Assembly (NCBI RefSeq): GCF_018918145.1
Contig: NZ_JAHLPX010000001.1
Span: 310,001-374,000 of the forward strand
DNA length: 64,000 bases
Reading direction: 5' to 3'
Origin: Anaerotignum sp. MSJ-24
GTDB lineage: Bacteria > Bacillota > Clostridia > Lachnospirales > Anaerotignaceae
Shown: positions 43,816 through 52,651 of the stretch, piece after piece
Numbering within the stretch: the stretch's first letter is position 1
How the letters are laid out: every line of letters begins with the position of its first letter
The notes under the pieces: model-generated
Databases searched by the model: none
What the model was told of the DNA's origin: nothing
What the model saw: only the letters and a program-made list of their open reading frames with translations
Translations under genes and position numbers: made by a program

Positions 43816-44781
43816 ATGGACAGAATTAAGGATAGCTTCGATTCCCTGCCTGTTGCTGTTTGCTTCTTCGATAAAGCAGGCGTTGTGCGACTCGTCAATC
43901 ATCGTATGCTCGACATAATGAATATTTTGCAACGTGGTGGTATACAAACGCTTGCGGAATTACAGACTAACTTGCAGTCACCGCCTTCAAACATTTGCTG
44001 TTTGGATCCATTGCTTAAGATATACCGGTTTCCTGACGGCAAGGTACATCGCTTTGCTTCTGAACAAATAACAACAAATGCAGGCATCCGATATACACAA
44101 ACTACTGCTACGGATATTACGGAATTGATGCAAAAACAAAACCATTTAAAAGAAGAAAATTTAAAGCTTGAAAAAGCCAATGCTCATATGCGTAAGCTAT
44201 TTGAACAAATGCCGGAAATCATTCGAGAAGAAGAGACGCTTGCACTAAAGCTCCGTGTGCATGACAACATTGGGCACAGTATTCTTGCAGCACGTCGTGT
44301 ACTTCTCAAGCACGCAGATCTGGAGGAAATTCGTGCAAATGCATCACTTTGGGAACAGTCAATTTCGGTGCTTTACCGTTCCAGTCAGATGACAATGCAA
44401 TCTAAACCACTGGAAGCAGCAAAAAAAAGAGCTGAAGAACTTGGTGTAAAAGTTCTGCTATCAGGTGATGAGCCAAAAACACAGCGTTTACGCACGCTAA
44501 GTGCACTGGCAATCTGTGAATGTGCGGCAAATTGTGCCCGTCACGCAGATGGAACAGAATTGTATGTGTGCTTTTTGCAGGAGGAAGGATACATAGAGAT
44601 GTCCCTAACCAACAATGGATTGGCACCAAAGAAAAATATCACAGAGGGCGGCGGTCTTTCCATGCTCCGCCAACGTGTAGAAGAAGCTGATGGTAAAATG
44701 AACATTGATAGCATTCCTCGCTTTAAACTCACGCTTAGTTTTCCGGAAGGAGGAACACCACATGAAAGTAATGATTGTTGA
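43816..44781 (+). CDS. Cytoplasmic histidine kinase (NarL/DegS-type) with N-terminal PAS domain
   Basis: A 321-residue protein without membrane segments. Residues 1-110 look like a PAS domain (LPVAVCFFDKAGVVRLVNHRM, and TTATDITELM at its end). A coiled coil leads to LKLRVHDNIGHSILAARR, in which the histidine near residue 149 is the likely phosphorylation site of the HisKA_3 type. The ATP-binding region is reduced but present: ECAANCARHADGTELY (N-box like) and GGGLSMLRQRVEEADG (G-box). It overlaps the regulator gene by 20 bases, and its start follows the 7TM gene by 6 bases. The partner is therefore very likely the LuxR-type regulator. Confidence 0.85.
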   Translation: MDRIKDSFDSLPVAVCFFDKAGVVRLVNHRMLDIMNILQRGGIQTLAELQTNLQSPPSNICCLDPLLKIYRFPDGKVHRFASEQITTNAGIRYTQTTATDITELMQKQNHLKEENLKLEKANAHMRKLFEQMPEIIREEETLALKLRVHDNIGHSILAARRVLLKHADLEEIRANASLWEQSISVLYRSSQMTMQSKPLEAAKKRAEELGVKVLLSGDEPKTQRLRTLSALAICECAANCARHADGTELYVCFLQEEGYIEMSLTNNGLAPKKNITEGGGLSMLRQRVEEADGKMNIDSIPRFKLTLSFPEGGTPHESNDC

Positions 44782-45388
44782 AGACCAGATTATGATTCGC
44801 AGTCTGCTTGAAAGCTATTTTCGCGCCAAGGACGACTACCGAATCATAGCATCTATTCCCGGTGCAAAACAGGCAGTTGAGGTATGCCGAATAAATCCTG
44901 TCGATTTGATTTTGATGGATGTACAGACAGAAAACCGAGAAAACGGATTAATTGCCGTCAGTCAGATAAAAGCCATTTGCCCAAAAACCAAGATTATTGT
45001 TGTTACATCACTGATTGATGGTGCGGTTTTGGACGAAGCAAAACGTGCAGGTGCTGACAGTCTTTGGTATAAGGACTCTACCGAGAAACGTCTGATGGAT
45101 GTCGTCAAACGAACCATGGAAGGTGAACATATCTTTCCGGATGCACCTCCGACTGTCAATATCGGCATGGCAAAGAGTACGGAATTTACAAAAACTGAGC
45201 TGAAGGTTCTGCGACATCTTGTGCGTGGACTGTCTTACACCCGCATAGCTGCGGAGATGGGCTGTGAAATGTCCACTGTCAAATTTCATGTAGCAAATAT
45301 GCTTCAAAAAACAGGACTGGAAAATAAGCTGCAGCTTGCATTGGCAGTCAGCAATGTCAAACTGATTGCCGATTTAGAAGATGAGTAA
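44762..45388 (+). CDS. Response regulator, NarL/LuxR type
   Basis: A 208-residue regulator. The receiver domain has the acidic pair in MIVEDQ, the phosphorylation site in DLILMDVQT near residue 53, and the conserved lysine in LWYKDST. The DNA-binding LuxR helix-turn-helix is at about residues 142-200: FTKTELKVLRHLVRGLSY and MSTVKFHVANMLQKTG. The start is ATG 44762, with GGAGG eight bases upstream; the longer frame has no site. The likely target is the divergent leftward operon, given that both transcription units share the 256-base region 41904-42159. Confidence 0.93.
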   Translation: MKVMIVEDQIMIRSLLESYFRAKDDYRIIASIPGAKQAVEVCRINPVDLILMDVQTENRENGLIAVSQIKAICPKTKIIVVTSLIDGAVLDEAKRAGADSLWYKDSTEKRLMDVVKRTMEGEHIFPDAPPTVNIGMAKSTEFTKTELKVLRHLVRGLSYTRIAAEMGCEMSTVKFHVANMLQKTGLENKLQLALAVSNVKLIADLEDE

Positions 45389-45875
45389 CATAATTCAAGG
45401 TGTCGACAAAGTCGACACCTAAGTCGAAATCAGGAATTTCGACTTGTTTAAACAGAAGCATGAATAGCTCATTCCATCGGCTAAAAAGCCTTGAAACTCG
45501 CTATTCTCCTCGACGGAAGTGAATCCCGTCTGCGGATTCCACTTAGGAAACTCTTCGTTTCCTAATACCTTCCGCTGTACAAGAATAACTTTGTCTACAG
45601 TCTGACAATTTTTTCTATGTTTTATTTTCTTCTCCTTTTCAGCTGTTTTTGCTCAAATCAGAATATTGAAATAATAGAATTTTCTCATAATTCACAGCAT
45701 GAGTATATACAAAAGGGATGCTGCTACAATGCACACCCCTTTTATGTTTTATTGTTCAATTTTGTGCTACCTATTTGCCAACTACTCTAAAAATATTGAT
45801 TTTGCTGAATTCCGCTTATTTTCATACATTGATACCATTACCACGGGTATATTCAAAATCAATTAAATAAAAATA
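45389..45875. other. Long non-coding stretch with nested complementary segments
   Basis: It lies between the two-component operon and the convergent gene at 45876. The first 200 bases (45398-45598) form an unusually ordered set of hairpins. The remaining part is AT-rich, with the hairpin AAAAGGG/CCCTTTT (about 45713-45746), which could end transcription from either side. No reading frame of interest was seen. Confidence 0.6.
45398..45598. ncRNA. Candidate structured RNA or structured mobile repeat
   Basis: An outer stem is GTCGACAAAGT (45402-45412) with ACTTTGTCTAC (45588-45598), 10 of 11 paired. Inside, AAGTCGAAAT/ATTTCGACTT (45421-45445), GAATAGC/GCTATTC (45462-45506) around GGCT/AGCC, and CGGAAG/CTTCCG (45514-45574) around AAGTGAATCC/GGATTCCACTT and TAGGAAA/TTTCCTA follow each other. 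A second perfect hairpin, AGGTGTCGAC/GTCGACACCT (45398-45420), competes with the outer stem. The downstream T run at 45607-45613 could end the transcript. Confidence 0.5.
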
Positions 45876-47015
45876 TCAAATCTCATTTCCGCTGTATATA
45901 AAATCCGTAACCTTATAGAAGCTTTCCTTAAGGCATTTGCTTCCGTCCGGTTTTTCAAGAAGATTTTCAACCGCTATAACCTCATAAACCTTATCGTCAT
46001 CATAGCTCTTATATATGAACGGAACTTTCCACTGGTCAAGTATTTTATAATCGCTGTATTCAGCCGCACTCATTGCCTTGGCACTGTCGAGCTTGCCCTT
46101 CGTTACGGCACTTCCCTTATATTCATAGGTTTTATGGTTAAAGTCCATAGTAACAGTATTAATGTTTACATTCATTTTTTCAATATCGGTGTCTTTAATA
46201 GTTGTATCAATTGTCTTTTCGCTTTCCGTTCCGTCTACCGGCATATAAATATACTCTCGGCTTATACCCTCACCATTGCCGTAATCTATATCGAAATCAA
46301 CAATTATTATCTCCATGCCCTTCATATTCTTCACATATGTTTTAACATCGGACACCACTTTATAATTGCCGACCTTAAGCAACGACTTACGGATTGCCTT
46401 ATCAACCTTGGCATCGGTAGCTTTATGCACATCATTTGTAAGTATATTGACTATATTTTTTCCCGAAGTAAAGAATTTTCCCATATCGTTTTCATATTCG
46501 ACAATATCGTTATCAAAGCTTTCGGACGGCTTTTGTATTCCGTCGGCCTTATCCATTTCCGAAAACAGCTTTAAAATACTGTTGAGTTCACAATATGTAT
46601 ACCCGTCTGCATTATAAACCTCGCTGTCCTTTAAAGCCGAATAATCAATATCATTTCCGTATATATTCATATTTTCAACACTTACTGCTGTTTTTGCACC
46701 GACAACAGAGGACTTTGATTTTTCGGCATTGCTTTCGTTTTTTATAACAACACGCTTTGCCGCACTGTCATAGCTGACCTTCTTGCCGGTTTCCTCGGCA
46801 AGCTGTCTAAGCTGTACATACGTCTTTCCGCCGACAGTAAAGCCGTTGCATGAAATTTTATCTCCGTTATAAACAACCTCGACAATATCCTGTTTGATGT
46901 CAACATTCACATCTTTCATTTCCGCATATTGTCCGTTTTCCTCCGCCATTGCGGTATACGGCACAGATGTAACGCACATGACAGCGGTAAGCAAAGCAAA
47001 CAATTTTCTTTTCAT
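45876..47015 (-). CDS. Secreted protein with copper-amine-oxidase-N-type domain
   Basis: A 379-residue protein. The signal peptide ends near AMA-EE (residues 22-24). Residues about 50-93 match the Cu_amine_oxidN1 repeat type: GFTVGGKTYVQLRQLAEETGKKVSYD and KRVVIK, a domain that in Firmicutes serves in cell-wall or surface proteins and has no amine oxidase activity. The remaining 280 residues are Lys/Asp-rich with no recognised motif. AAGGAG precedes ATG 47015. The small membrane protein gene upstream (47029-47439) ends 13 bases before it, so they are probably co-transcribed. Confidence 0.78.
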   Translation of the reverse strand: MKRKLFALLTAVMCVTSVPYTAMAEENGQYAEMKDVNVDIKQDIVEVVYNGDKISCNGFTVGGKTYVQLRQLAEETGKKVSYDSAAKRVVIKNESNAEKSKSSVVGAKTAVSVENMNIYGNDIDYSALKDSEVYNADGYTYCELNSILKLFSEMDKADGIQKPSESFDNDIVEYENDMGKFFTSGKNIVNILTNDVHKATDAKVDKAIRKSLLKVGNYKVVSDVKTYVKNMKGMEIIIVDFDIDYGNGEGISREYIYMPVDGTESEKTIDTTIKDTDIEKMNVNINTVTMDFNHKTYEYKGSAVTKGKLDSAKAMSAAEYSDYKILDQWKVPFIYKSYDDDKVYEVIAVENLLEKPDGSKCLKESFYKVTDFIYSGNEI

Positions 47016-47028
47016 AAAATTCAGCTCC

Positions 47029-47439
47029 TTAATATAATAATACTCTCATAAAACGACAAACCATAAGTAAAACAATACCAATAAGCACTACTGCAAAAAC
47101 AATCCTGTTTCTGTTCACTCTCCAGTTCAGCTGTGCAAGATATTTATACTGCCTGTTCCAATCATCGGCATAAAGCTCATTTACAAGCCTGTACATATCG
47201 TCAAACCTTCTATTCACATAAGGCTTCATTTTGAAAATAAATATCAGTATAATTAAAAAAGGTGCAAACAAAAAACTGATTATAGCCGCAACAAGCCCGA
47301 CAAAGTCGTAAACCGTATTAATGTCTATAAGATACTGACCGTTTTTTATGTATTCGGTCAGCCGGTCACAATAATTGCGTGTAAATTTAACAAGAGCCAC
47401 TACACATATGATACCTATAATACTGAATAATAAATCCAT
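47029..47439 (-). CDS. Small membrane protein, function unknown
   Basis: A 136-residue protein with three hydrophobic segments: residues 4-17 (LFSIIGIICVVALV), 47-70 (FVGLVAAIISFLFAPFLIILIF) and 110-135. Between them lie charged, aromatic stretches such as FDDMYRLVNELYADDWNRQY. GGGAGG lies six bases upstream of ATG 47439. It is likely in one transcript with the secreted protein gene that follows. I recognise no family. Confidence 0.72.
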   Translation of the reverse strand: MDLLFSIIGIICVVALVKFTRNYCDRLTEYIKNGQYLIDINTVYDFVGLVAAIISFLFAPFLIILIFIFKMKPYVNRRFDDMYRLVNELYADDWNRQYKYLAQLNWRVNRNRIVFAVVLIGIVLLMVCRFMRVLLY

Positions 47440-47557
47440 GGCAGTCCTCCCATAAGAAATAACAATTATCCGTTTATAATACCTATATTAAAATATTAAC
47501 CAATCAAATGATAACTTTCAATATTTTTACTGATATTGTAATAAAATTGTAAAGAAT

Positions 47558-47592
47558 GTAAAAAAATAAGAGAGAACAAGCTGCCCTCTCCT
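47558..47592 (-). terminator. Intrinsic terminator after pfkA
   Basis: On the minus strand GAGAG/CTCTC, extended by AGAAC/GTTCT in an alternative pairing, is followed by TTATTTTTTT. Confidence 0.7.
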
Positions 47593-47603
47593 ATCGTTCT
47601 TTA

Positions 47604-47735
47604 TTAAAACTTCTTCAAAACCATTGCCGAATAGTTATCATACCGCTTAAAGCCATACCTCTGCCTTAAATGATTTTGTATCTTTATACCGAATTTCCAT
47701 AATATCCTCTCAAAATCAAATCGAAAGTAATTTAA
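47604..47735 (-). pseudogene. Possible gene remnant after pfkA
   Basis: In one minus-strand frame a start-less run of 43 codons reads with protein-like composition (ERILWKFGIKIQNHLRQRYG, then GFKRYDNYSAMVLKKF and a stop at 47604). It overlaps the last bases of pfkA. The end resembles the C-terminus of acetyltransferases, but this is weak. In another frame the ATG at 47690 with GAGAGG gives only 17 residues. I treat it as a possible decayed gene. Confidence 0.25.
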
Positions 47736-48693
47736 CTACATTATAATATTCATCATCCATCTTCTTTGTCATAGAAAGTGCCTCATTGAGATCGAGCGAT
47801 TCATAACGTCCCCTGTTATACGCAATAATTCTGTTCTTCTTGCCTTCTATAATATCCATTGCGGCAAGATAGCCCATCATAGATGCGTGCATACAATCCA
47901 CAGCCGACGGTGTGCCGCCTCTCTGCAAATGTCCGAGAACGGTTGCTCTTGTCTGTATGCCTGTTATATCCTGTATCTTTTTGGCAAGCTTAACCGTACC
48001 GCCAACGCCTTCCGCAACAACAACAAGGTTATGACGTTTTCCTCTGCTTCGGTTCATAAGTATCTGTTCGATAACCATATCATCTGTAACAGTGCCTTTA
48101 TTTTCCGGCACAAGTACCTCTTCCGCTCCGCCGGCAACAGCACACCACATAGCGATATAGCCTGCATCTCTGCCCATCATTTCCACAACCGAGCATCTTT
48201 CGTGCGAGCTTGATGTATCACGAAGACGTCTTACGGCGTCAAGTCCTGTATTTACGGCTGTATCAAAGCCTATTGTATATTCCGTGCAGGCAATATCAAG
48301 GTCTATTGTTCCCGGTATACCGATTACGTTTGCACCTCTTTCGGCAAGTGCCTTACAGCCTCTGAAAGAACCGTCGCCGCCTATAACGACAAGGCCGTCA
48401 AGACCAAGTATGTTATAAATTGCGGCAGCTCTTGTTATGCCTGCCTCTGTCATCATTTCCGGACAGCGTGCGGTATGGAGTATTGTACCGCCTCTGTTCA
48501 TAATATCCGAAACGTCCTTTGACGAAAACTCCGTAATATCTCCGTTTATAAGGCCGATATATCCCTTATGGATACCTATTACCTTACAACCCTTATTTAA
48601 TGCAGTTCTTACAACGCCTCTTATCGCCGCATTCATTCCCGGTGCATCGCCACCGCTTGTAAGAACACCTATCTTCATCTGTCCGTTTTCCAT
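47716..48693 (-). CDS. pfkA: ATP-dependent 6-phosphofructokinase
   Basis: A 325-residue glycolytic enzyme that phosphorylates fructose 6-phosphate. The N-terminal GVLTSGGDAPGMNAAIRG and the GGDGSFRG motif indicate the ATP-using type (GGDD would suggest pyrophosphate). The catalytic segment reads PGTIDLDI where most enzymes have PGTIDNDI; both aspartates are kept. MGRDAGYIA and the QRGGTPSA motif follow. The start is ATG 48693, with GGGAGG eight bases upstream. It follows dnaE after 47 bases in the same direction, an arrangement I know from other Clostridia and Bacilli (dnaE-pfkA). Confidence 0.95.
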   Translation of the reverse strand: MENGQMKIGVLTSGGDAPGMNAAIRGVVRTALNKGCKVIGIHKGYIGLINGDITEFSSKDVSDIMNRGGTILHTARCPEMMTEAGITRAAAIYNILGLDGLVVIGGDGSFRGCKALAERGANVIGIPGTIDLDIACTEYTIGFDTAVNTGLDAVRRLRDTSSSHERCSVVEMMGRDAGYIAMWCAVAGGAEEVLVPENKGTVTDDMVIEQILMNRSRGKRHNLVVVAEGVGGTVKLAKKIQDITGIQTRATVLGHLQRGGTPSAVDCMHASMMGYLAAMDIIEGKKNRIIAYNRGRYESLDLNEALSMTKKMDDEYYNVVKLLSI

Positions 48694-48740
48694 ATTGATT
48701 ACCTCCCAGCAATAAAAACCCTTAGGTTTTAAAATCTATA

Positions 48741-51700
48741 TTATTTGTATTTTACAACAACATTATCATTGCCGAAAATACGCTTAAGCTCATCTATAAC
48801 AAAATCATCGGCAGAAAGCCAGTTCTTTCTGTCTGCCTTGAACTTTCTTCCGCTTACCGTATCGTTTATATAAAGCGGAACATCACCATGATATTTTACT
48901 ATCTCGGACGAAGCTTCGTCAAGCGTATGTCCGTCTGTAAGTACAATTCCCATGCTTACGGCTGTTTTGTTCTGTTTATCAATGTCTTCAAAAGGAATAA
49001 CATTGTCACATATTATTTTCGGAACATCACCTTCGGATATGGAAACTCTTCCTTCGACTATTATAACCTTGTCTTCTTCAATATATTTGCCGATTCTTTC
49101 AAAAACCTTCGGAAAAATAATAGCCTCAACCGAACCGGTCATATCCTCAAGCCTTATGAAAGCCATAACATTATTTGTTTTTGTATATTTTATGTTTCTC
49201 TCGGCAATGAAACCTCCGGCTGATATTTTCTGTCCATCCTTTATGTCGCTCAAGCCTTCTTCTATATTACTTTCAAGAAAATCCGCACAATGCACGTTTA
49301 TTTTACGCTCTATTGTTTTTTCGTATTCGGCAAGCGGATGTCCGCTGATATATATTCCAAGCACCTGCTTTTCAAACGTAAGCTTTTCTTTTGTCTTAAA
49401 CTCCTCGATAGGTCTGAAATCATCGCCGGATGTAACGCTTCCGTTGTCTTCCGCACATATATCGAAAAGATTAAGCTGGCCTTCGATATTGTTTTTTCTT
49501 GACTGGCTTAAACCGTCCATAACGGATTTACATACGGTAACATATTGTCTTCTTGTTCCTCCGAAAGAATCGAATGCACCGGCATAAATAAGGTTTTCCA
49601 CCATTCTTCTGTTATTATCCTTACCGGACATTCTTTCGCAGAAATCGGTAAGCCCTTTAAATTTTCCGTTCTTTTCTCTTTCCTTTTCGATGGCTTTTAT
49701 AAACGGTCTGCCTACACTTTTTATTGCCGCAAGAGAAAATCTTATTTTTCCGTCGGAAACACTGAACTGGACAAAGCTTTCATTTATATCCGGTGGCAAT
49801 ATTTCTATTCCCATCCGTCGGCAGTCATTTATATATCCTGTTACCTTAGCCGTATTATCCATGACCGAAGTCATAAGCGCCGCCATAAATTCAACGGGAT
49901 AATACGCCTTAAGCCATGCCGTCTGATAAGCAACGACCGCATAGCATGCCGCATGGCTCTTGTTGAAGGCATACTTTGCGAAATCGGTCATTTCATCAAA
50001 TATTGTTTCGGCAGTCTTTTCGGGTATTCCGTTGGCAAGACAGCCGGGAACCTCTCCTTCAATACCATAAACAAAGTTATGTCTTTCCTCTGCCATGACC
50101 TTAGCTTTTTTCTTGCTCATGGCACGCCTTACAAGGTCGCTTCGTCCGAGGCTGTATCCGGCAAGGTCACGAACAATCTGCATAACCTGCTCCTGGTAAA
50201 CGATACAGCCGTAAGTATTCTCAAGAATAGGCTTAAGTGCCGGAGACGTATACTGAATATCACCGGGATTATTTTTGCCCCTAATATATTTGGGTATGAA
50301 ATCCATAGGACCCGGACGATAGAGCGAAATTCCGGCTATAAGGTCCTCAAGACAGCTCGGTTTAAGCTCCTTCATGAACTGCTTCATTCCGCCGCTTTCA
50401 AGCTGGAAAACACCTTCCGTCTTTCCGGCGGAAATCATTGCATAGACATTTTTGTCCCTGTCGGGAAGGTTATCAATATCCACATCTATTCCATGTATAC
50501 GCTTTATTTCATTTACGGCGTTTTCAACAACGGTCAGTGTTCTTAAGCCGAGGAAGTCCATTTTAAGAATACCGAGCTCCTCCAGTATGCCCATTGTATA
50601 CTGCGTCGATATATTTCCGTCAACGGCATAAAGCGGAACATAATCCATAACCGGTCTGCCGCATATAACAACTCCGGCGGCATGTGTTGAAGCATGTCTG
50701 GGAAGTCCTTCAAGCTTGCGGCTCATATCAATAAGATGTCTTATATCCTCATCATTTTTATATTCATTTAAAAGCTCCGGATTCATTGTAAGAGCCTTAT
50801 CTATTGTCATATTAAGCTCTGCCGGAATCATCTTTGATATTCGGTCGGCATCGGCATAAGGTACGTCCAAAGCCCTTCCTACGTCCTTTATTGCCGCTCT
50901 TGCCGCCATTGTTCCGAAGGTTATAATCTGTGCTACGTTATTAGCTCCGTATTTACCGATAACGTAGTTAATTACCTCCTGGCGTCTTTCGTCCGAGAAA
51001 TCAACGTCAATATCGGGCATGCTTACTCGTTCGGGATTGAGGAAACGCTCAAAAATAAGGTCGTATTTAATAGGATCTATTGTTGTTATGCTGAGTGAAT
51101 ATGCAACAACACTTCCGGCGGCACTTCCTCTTCCGGGGCCGACTGTTATTCCGTTATCCTTTGCGAATTTAATATAATCCCATACAATAAGAAAATAATC
51201 CACATAGCCCATTTTTACTATTGTGCCAAGCTCATATTCCAGTCTTTTTTTCAACTCTTCATCTGCGTTGGGATATTTGCTTTCAAAGCCGGCATAGGTT
51301 ATTTTTCTGAGATATTCCTCTGCTGTGCAATCCTCGGGAACATCATATTTCGGCAGTTTAAGCTCATGGAAAACGAACTCCACATTGCATCTTTCGGCAA
51401 TCTTCATTGTGTTTTCCATTGCCTCGGGAACATAGGAAAACAGCTCATACATCTCTTCCGGACTTTTCAGATGATAGCAGTTGCCGTCATAACGCATACG
51501 GTTTTCGTCATTTACCGTTTTTCCGGTCTGTATGCAGAGAAGAACGTCATGTGCTCGCCAATCCTCCTGATTTATATAATGAACGTCATTTGTGCAGATG
51601 AGCGGTATACCGGTTTCCTTGCTCATTCTTATGAGTCCTTCGTTGACAATCTTCTGGTCGGGTATGCCGTGGTTCTGGAGCTCAAGAAAGAAATTGTCTT

Positions 51701-52247
51701 CACCGAATATATCCAGATATTTGAGTGCCATTTCCTTAGCCATTGAATACGAACCGTTTATCATTGTTCTTGCCACAGGGCCGGCAAGACACGCACTTGT
51801 GGCGATAATGCCCTTATGGTATTTCCGCAGTATTTCCTCATCAACTCTCGGCTTATAATAAAAGCCTTCGGTATAGCCCATAGAAACAAGCTTTATAAGG
51901 TTTTCATAGCCTTCCATGTTTTCCGCAAGAAGCACCAGATGATAATAGCTTACGGTTTCCCTTCCGTTTTTATCAAAGCGGCTTTTCGGCGCAACATAAA
52001 CCTCACAGCCGATAATCGGCTTAACGCCCTGTTCTTTGCAGGCTTTGTAAAACTCCATAACTCCGAACATTGCTCCGTGGTCGGTTATGGCAAGGCTGTC
52101 CATGCCAAGTTCCTTCGCACACTTAACAAGGTCGGGTATTTTCGCCGAACCGTCAAGAAGGCTGTATTCCGTATGGACATGAAGATGCGTAAAATTTATT
52201 TTATTTTCTGCTTTTTCTGCTGTAATCTCGGTGTTGATTTCCGACAT
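48741..52247 (-). CDS. dnaE: DNA polymerase III alpha subunit, DnaE type
   Basis: A 1168-residue replicative polymerase subunit. The N-terminal PHP domain starts at FTHLHVHTEYSLLDGSA. The catalytic palm has PDIDVDFSDERR and the GRGSAAGSVVAY region, and the middle part contains HAAGVVICGRP and RPGPMDFIPKYIRG. Near the C-terminus an OB-fold (AFIRLEDMTGSVEAIIFPKVF) follows. There is no internal proofreading exonuclease domain, so it is DnaE rather than PolC. AGGTG lies five bases upstream of ATG 52247. The large antisense frames on the plus strand are shadows. Confidence 0.97.
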   Translation of the reverse strand: MSEINTEITAEKAENKINFTHLHVHTEYSLLDGSAKIPDLVKCAKELGMDSLAITDHGAMFGVMEFYKACKEQGVKPIIGCEVYVAPKSRFDKNGRETVSYYHLVLLAENMEGYENLIKLVSMGYTEGFYYKPRVDEEILRKYHKGIIATSACLAGPVARTMINGSYSMAKEMALKYLDIFGEDNFFLELQNHGIPDQKIVNEGLIRMSKETGIPLICTNDVHYINQEDWRAHDVLLCIQTGKTVNDENRMRYDGNCYHLKSPEEMYELFSYVPEAMENTMKIAERCNVEFVFHELKLPKYDVPEDCTAEEYLRKITYAGFESKYPNADEELKKRLEYELGTIVKMGYVDYFLIVWDYIKFAKDNGITVGPGRGSAAGSVVAYSLSITTIDPIKYDLIFERFLNPERVSMPDIDVDFSDERRQEVINYVIGKYGANNVAQIITFGTMAARAAIKDVGRALDVPYADADRISKMIPAELNMTIDKALTMNPELLNEYKNDEDIRHLIDMSRKLEGLPRHASTHAAGVVICGRPVMDYVPLYAVDGNISTQYTMGILEELGILKMDFLGLRTLTVVENAVNEIKRIHGIDVDIDNLPDRDKNVYAMISAGKTEGVFQLESGGMKQFMKELKPSCLEDLIAGISLYRPGPMDFIPKYIRGKNNPGDIQYTSPALKPILENTYGCIVYQEQVMQIVRDLAGYSLGRSDLVRRAMSKKKAKVMAEERHNFVYGIEGEVPGCLANGIPEKTAETIFDEMTDFAKYAFNKSHAACYAVVAYQTAWLKAYYPVEFMAALMTSVMDNTAKVTGYINDCRRMGIEILPPDINESFVQFSVSDGKIRFSLAAIKSVGRPFIKAIEKEREKNGKFKGLTDFCERMSGKDNNRRMVENLIYAGAFDSFGGTRRQYVTVCKSVMDGLSQSRKNNIEGQLNLFDICAEDNGSVTSGDDFRPIEEFKTKEKLTFEKQVLGIYISGHPLAEYEKTIERKINVHCADFLESNIEEGLSDIKDGQKISAGGFIAERNIKYTKTNNVMAFIRLEDMTGSVEAIIFPKVFERIGKYIEEDKVIIVEGRVSISEGDVPKIICDNVIPFEDIDKQNKTAVSMGIVLTDGHTLDEASSEIVKYHGDVPLYINDTVSGRKFKADRKNWLSADDFVIDELKRIFGNDNVVVKYK

Positions 52248-52315
52248 AATTTCACCTCATAATCTAATGTAAGAATTATAGCATAATATGAGATAATTTT
52301 AAAGAAATATGAAAG

Positions 52316-52540
52316 TCACATATTGCTCTTATCATAATCAATAATAATTTTCTTGCATTTACTGCAATTATAGGCAATCAAAGTTGAACCTCTTAAAATA
52401 TTTCCTTCTGACAAAATAACGTCCCCCTTTGATTTATCTGCTATATTTGTAAGCATATTCTTCTTAGTTCTCCAGCTTATTTCCTGTGGACTTCTTATAT
52501 AGCCACATTTCATTTCTTCATTACAATATGGACATTTCAT
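52316..52540 (-). CDS. Small zinc-ribbon protein
   Basis: A 74-residue protein with CPYCNEEM at the N-terminus and CSKCKK near the C-terminus, two CxxC knuckles giving one zinc-binding site, as in the small DUF6487-like zinc-ribbon proteins of Firmicutes. GGGAGG lies six bases upstream of ATG 52540, with a promoter at 52572-52600 whose -35 lies in a palindrome. It diverges from the DUF4397 gene. The function is unknown. Confidence 0.8.
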   Translation of the reverse strand: MKCPYCNEEMKCGYIRSPQEISWRTKKNMLTNIADKSKGDVILSEGNILRGSTLIAYNCSKCKKIIIDYDKSNM

Positions 52541-52571
52541 AAAAATCCTCCCTTATATGATTATATAGTTT

Positions 52572-52600
52572 ATTATATAATATTTGTTAAAGTGTAACAA
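52572..52600 (-). promoter_or_regulatory. Promoter with overlapping palindromic operator
   Basis: TTGTTA (52600-52595), a 17-base spacer and TATAAT (52577-52572) on the minus strand serve the zinc-ribbon gene. The -35 is one arm of the inverted repeat TTGTTA-N5-TAACAA (52584-52600), close to the Rex box (TTGTTA-N6-TAACAA) but one base shorter. Confidence 0.6.
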
Positions 52601-52651
52601 TAATTTATTTAATGCATAATATATCGTAAATGTCCTTTCCGGAGTGATATT

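Noticed and set aside
49545-50546. Long plus-strand frame opposite dnaE (333 codons)
   Set aside because: It is entirely antisense to a full-length, motif-complete DnaE and is explained by codon bias of the true strand.
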